From Candidatus Luteimonas excrementigallinarum (GTDB lineage: Bacteria; Pseudomonadota; Gammaproteobacteria; Xanthomonadales; Xanthomonadaceae), in contig DXCY01000202.1 in assembly GCA_019115725.1 (NCBI GenBank), positions 1-6,713 of the forward strand: DNA of 6,713 nucleotides, written 5' to 3'. Under the pieces are notes generated by a model. It saw only the letters and a program-made list of their open reading frames with translations. It searched no databases and was not told the DNA's origin. Positions within the stretch are counted from its first letter, which is position 1. Each line of letters begins with the position of its first letter. Shown here piece by piece: positions 4,321 to 6,713 of this stretch. The translations under genes and the position numbers were made by a program.

Positions 4321-6675
4321 CTATTTCGGCGGCGGCGGAGCCAGCACGGTGCGGTCGCCGTTGCTTTCCGGCGGACTGACCACGCCCGCGTCCTCCATCG
4401 CCTCGATCAGCCGCGCCGCGCGGTTGTAGCCGATCTTCAGCCGCCGCTGCACGCCGGAGATCGAGCCGCGCCGCGTTTCGGTCACGATCTTCACCGCCTC
4501 GTCGTACAGCGGATCGCTTTCATCGCCGCCGCCCGATGATTCCGGCAGTCCGGTGGCCCCGACCACGGTGCCGTCGCCCAGCGTCTGTACTTCCTCCAGC
4601 ACGCCGTCGATGTAGTTGGCTCCGCCGGACTGCTTCAGCTGCTCGACAACGCGATGCACCTCGTCATCGGACACGAACGCACCGTGCACGCGCTCGGGCA
4701 TGGCCGTGCCCGGCGGCAGGTACAACATGTCGCCATGGCCCAGCAGGGTTTCGGCGCCGGACTGGTCGAGAATGGTGCGCGAGTCGATCTTGGAGCTGAC
4801 CTGGAATGCGATGCGGGTCGGGATGTTGGCCTTGATCAGGCCGGTGATCACATCCACCGATGGTCGCTGCGTGGCCAGGATCAGGTGTATACCCGCCGCA
4901 CGCGCCTTCTGCGCCAGGCGGGCGATGAGCTCCTCCACCTTCTTGCCGACGATCATCATCATGTCGGCAAACTCGTCGATGATCACGACGATATAGGGCA
5001 GCGTTTCCAGCGGCTCGGCCACCGCCTCGGATTCCGGGTCCGGACGGAACAGCGGGTCCAGCAGCGGCTGGCCGCTGTCCTGCGCTTCCTTCACCTTCTT
5101 GTTGAAGCCAGCCAGGTTGCGCACGCCGACCGCGCTCATCAGCTTGTAGCGCCGCTCCATCTCGGCCACGCACCAGCGCAGGCCGTTGGCGGCCTCCTTC
5201 ATGTCGGTGACCACCGGCGCCAACAGGTGCGGGATGCCCTCGTAGACGCTGAGCTCCAGCATCTTCGGGTCGATCATCAGCAGGCGCAGCTGCTCGGGCG
5301 TGGCCTTGAACAGCAGGCTCAGCACCATCGCGTTCACTGCGACCGACTTGCCCGAACCGGTGGTACCGGCCACCAGCAGGTGCGGCATGCGCGCCAGATC
5401 GGCCACCGTCGAACGGCCGCCGATGTCCTTGCCCAGTGCCAGCGTCAGCGGGCTGGGCGACTTGTCGTATTCCTTCGAACGCAGCAGCTCCGACAGGAAG
5501 ATCATCTCGCGGCGGGTGTTGGGGATCTCCAGGCCGATCACCGACTTGCCCGGAATCACATCCACCACGCGCACCGATTTGACGCTCAGGCCGCGGGCGA
5601 TGTCCTTGTCCAGCGAGCTGATCTGGCTGACCTTGATGCCCGGTGCGGGCTCCATCTCGAAGCGGGTGATCACCGGTCCCGGCTGGGCCTCGGTCACCTC
5701 CACATCGATACGGAAATCCTTGAGCTTGAACTCGATCTGCCGCGACAGGGTCTCCAGCGTTTCATCGTCGTAGCCCTGGGGCTGCGGCTTGGGCTCATCC
5801 AGCAGCGACAGGGGCGGCAGGCCGGAATCGCCGCCCCCCGTGCCGGTGAACAGCGGAATCTGCTGCTCGCGCTTGGCCCGCTCGCTCTTTTCCACCACGG
5901 CGGCGGCCGGCGGCTCGATGCGCACCGGCTCGCGCTTGACCCGCTTTTCGGTATCCGCGCGGCGCACTTCCACCCGCTCCTCGCGCAGGTCGCGGGCCCG
6001 CTTCCACTCGCCGGCCTGCTTGCTGCTGCGCCTGAGCAGGTCCGGCAGCTTCATCGCCCAGCCGCCAATCCTGTCCATGACCGCCAGCCAGGACAGGCCG
6101 GTGGCCAGTGTGATGGCGGTCAGCAGCAGCGCCAGCAGGAACAGGTTTCCGCCCACACCACCGAAGGCTGCATACAGGGAGTTGCCCACCAGCCGCCCGA
6201 GGATGCCGCCGCCACCGGCGGAAAAATCCGCCGCGTTGGGCGCGCGCAGCGCCAGCAGTCCGCAGGCCGAGATCAGGAATCCGAACAGCCCCACCAGACG
6301 CAGGGCCGGGCCGAGGTCGGCCTTGCCGTCGCCATCATTGTCCATGCCGAACAGCGCGATCCATGCAATCGCACCGAGCACCAGCGGCAGCAGGAACGCC
6401 ACATAGCCGAACAGGTAGCGCAGCACATCGGCAAGCCACGCGCCCACCGGCCCGCCCACGTTGTGGAGCGGCTCGGTCACGTTACCGGCATGGCTTGACC
6501 AGGCCGGGTCGCTGGGCGAATAGGTCACCAGGCTGGCGAACAGGTACAGCAGCAGCGGCGCAATCAGGATCAGCGCGATGTCACGCCACAGGCGCTGCCG
6601 GCGCGGGTTGTCCCCCTCGGCCTTGCGGGAGGCCCCGCGCTGCCGCTTGCCACGTTCTGAAAGCGCTTTCGCCAC
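4321..6675 (-). CDS. ftsK: DNA translocase FtsK
   Basis: FtsK is an inner-membrane septal protein whose hexameric motor pumps DNA towards the dif site and activates XerCD to resolve chromosome dimers. The 784 residues run: basic cytoplasmic start (1-31); four membrane segments (about 32-52, 80-110, 123-144, 175-200); a short charged linker (about 210-300, rich in Arg, Lys and Glu); the alpha/beta motor with Walker A GTTGSGKS (437-444), Walker B YIVVIIDEFADMM (561-573, D567 and E568) and ATQRPSVDVITGLIKANIPTR (601-621); and the gamma winged-helix (about 721-775, RRGSISGVQRRLKIGYNRAARLIE) that reads KOPS and contacts XerD. E. coli FtsK is 1,329 residues; the difference is the missing long Pro/Gln linker, usual in this group. 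The start is GTG (6675-6673) with AAAGGG four bases upstream. The 38 bases beyond hold AATACT as a possible -10, with any -35 outside the window. lolA follows after a hairpin. Confidence 0.98.
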   Translation of the reverse strand: MAKALSERGKRQRGASRKAEGDNPRRQRLWRDIALILIAPLLLYLFASLVTYSPSDPAWSSHAGNVTEPLHNVGGPVGAWLADVLRYLFGYVAFLLPLVLGAIAWIALFGMDNDGDGKADLGPALRLVGLFGFLISACGLLALRAPNAADFSAGGGGILGRLVGNSLYAAFGGVGGNLFLLALLLTAITLATGLSWLAVMDRIGGWAMKLPDLLRRSSKQAGEWKRARDLREERVEVRRADTEKRVKREPVRIEPPAAAVVEKSERAKREQQIPLFTGTGGGDSGLPPLSLLDEPKPQPQGYDDETLETLSRQIEFKLKDFRIDVEVTEAQPGPVITRFEMEPAPGIKVSQISSLDKDIARGLSVKSVRVVDVIPGKSVIGLEIPNTRREMIFLSELLRSKEYDKSPSPLTLALGKDIGGRSTVADLARMPHLLVAGTTGSGKSVAVNAMVLSLLFKATPEQLRLLMIDPKMLELSVYEGIPHLLAPVVTDMKEAANGLRWCVAEMERRYKLMSAVGVRNLAGFNKKVKEAQDSGQPLLDPLFRPDPESEAVAEPLETLPYIVVIIDEFADMMMIVGKKVEELIARLAQKARAAGIHLILATQRPSVDVITGLIKANIPTRIAFQVSSKIDSRTILDQSGAETLLGHGDMLYLPPGTAMPERVHGAFVSDDEVHRVVEQLKQSGGANYIDGVLEEVQTLGDGTVVGATGLPESSGGGDESDPLYDEAVKIVTETRRGSISGVQRRLKIGYNRAARLIEAMEDAGVVSPPESNGDRTVLAPPPPK

Positions 6676-6713
6676 CGTGCCCTTTACCTTAGAAGTATTC
6701 GCTAGGCGGTTGA

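Noticed and set aside
4654..6498. Plus-strand open frame of 614 codons opposite ftsK
   Set aside because: It mirrors the FtsK codon pattern and is full of His/Gln/Arg/Leu runs with no recognisable motif. FtsK on the other strand explains the region completely.
6685..6705. Possible LexA box before ftsK (TTAG and TAC elements)
   Set aside because: The half-sites do not have the spacing of the Xanthomonas-type LexA site, so the resemblance is only partial.
1..6713. Search for mobile elements, CRISPR, toxin-antitoxin or defence genes, tRNA and rRNA
   Set aside because: No transposase or integrase frame, no regularly spaced direct repeats, no cloverleaf or rRNA-like stretch was seen. The window is mostly ordinary housekeeping DNA.

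Overview
The window looks like chromosomal DNA of a GC-rich gammaproteobacterium, most likely from the Xanthomonadaceae/Lysobacteraceae. Three things point there: strong G/C preference at third codon positions; a short, 784-residue FtsK whose N-terminal region resembles Xanthomonas FtsK from memory; and the ftsK-lolA-rarA gene order, which is widespread in gammaproteobacteria. No database search was possible, so the family-level placement is inference.

All six genes I can support lie on the minus strand and are read from right to left. From the right: ftsK (6675-4321, DNA translocase), lolA (4188-3562, periplasmic lipoprotein carrier), a polytopic Yip1-like membrane protein with a soluble C-terminal half (3429-2140), and rarA/mgsA (1989-625, AAA+ replication-recombination ATPase). 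These are followed by a 66-residue protein with an internal Trp-based repeat (528-328) and the first 66 codons of a glycine-zipper protein cut by the left window edge (199-1).

The right two thirds is housekeeping: chromosome segregation and septum function (FtsK), outer-membrane lipoprotein delivery (LolA) and stalled-fork maintenance (RarA). The Yip1-like gene sits between lolA and rarA, which are adjacent in E. coli. Each gap contains a perfect inverted repeat shortly after the stop codon, so the genes may be transcribed or processed separately. The only one with a convincing T-run is at the end of rarA, where the stop codon lies in the hairpin loop. The left 620 bases carry small accessory genes instead of the serS found after rarA in E. 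coli. A patch of about 33% GC (601-660, counted by eye) marks that junction.

No mobile element, CRISPR array, tRNA, rRNA or defence system was found. Long plus-strand frames opposite rarA and ftsK are high-GC shadows. The observations most worth a second look are the repeat-containing small protein, its possible relationship to the neighbouring glycine-zipper gene, the inverted repeat in front of that gene, and the Yip1-like two-part protein.
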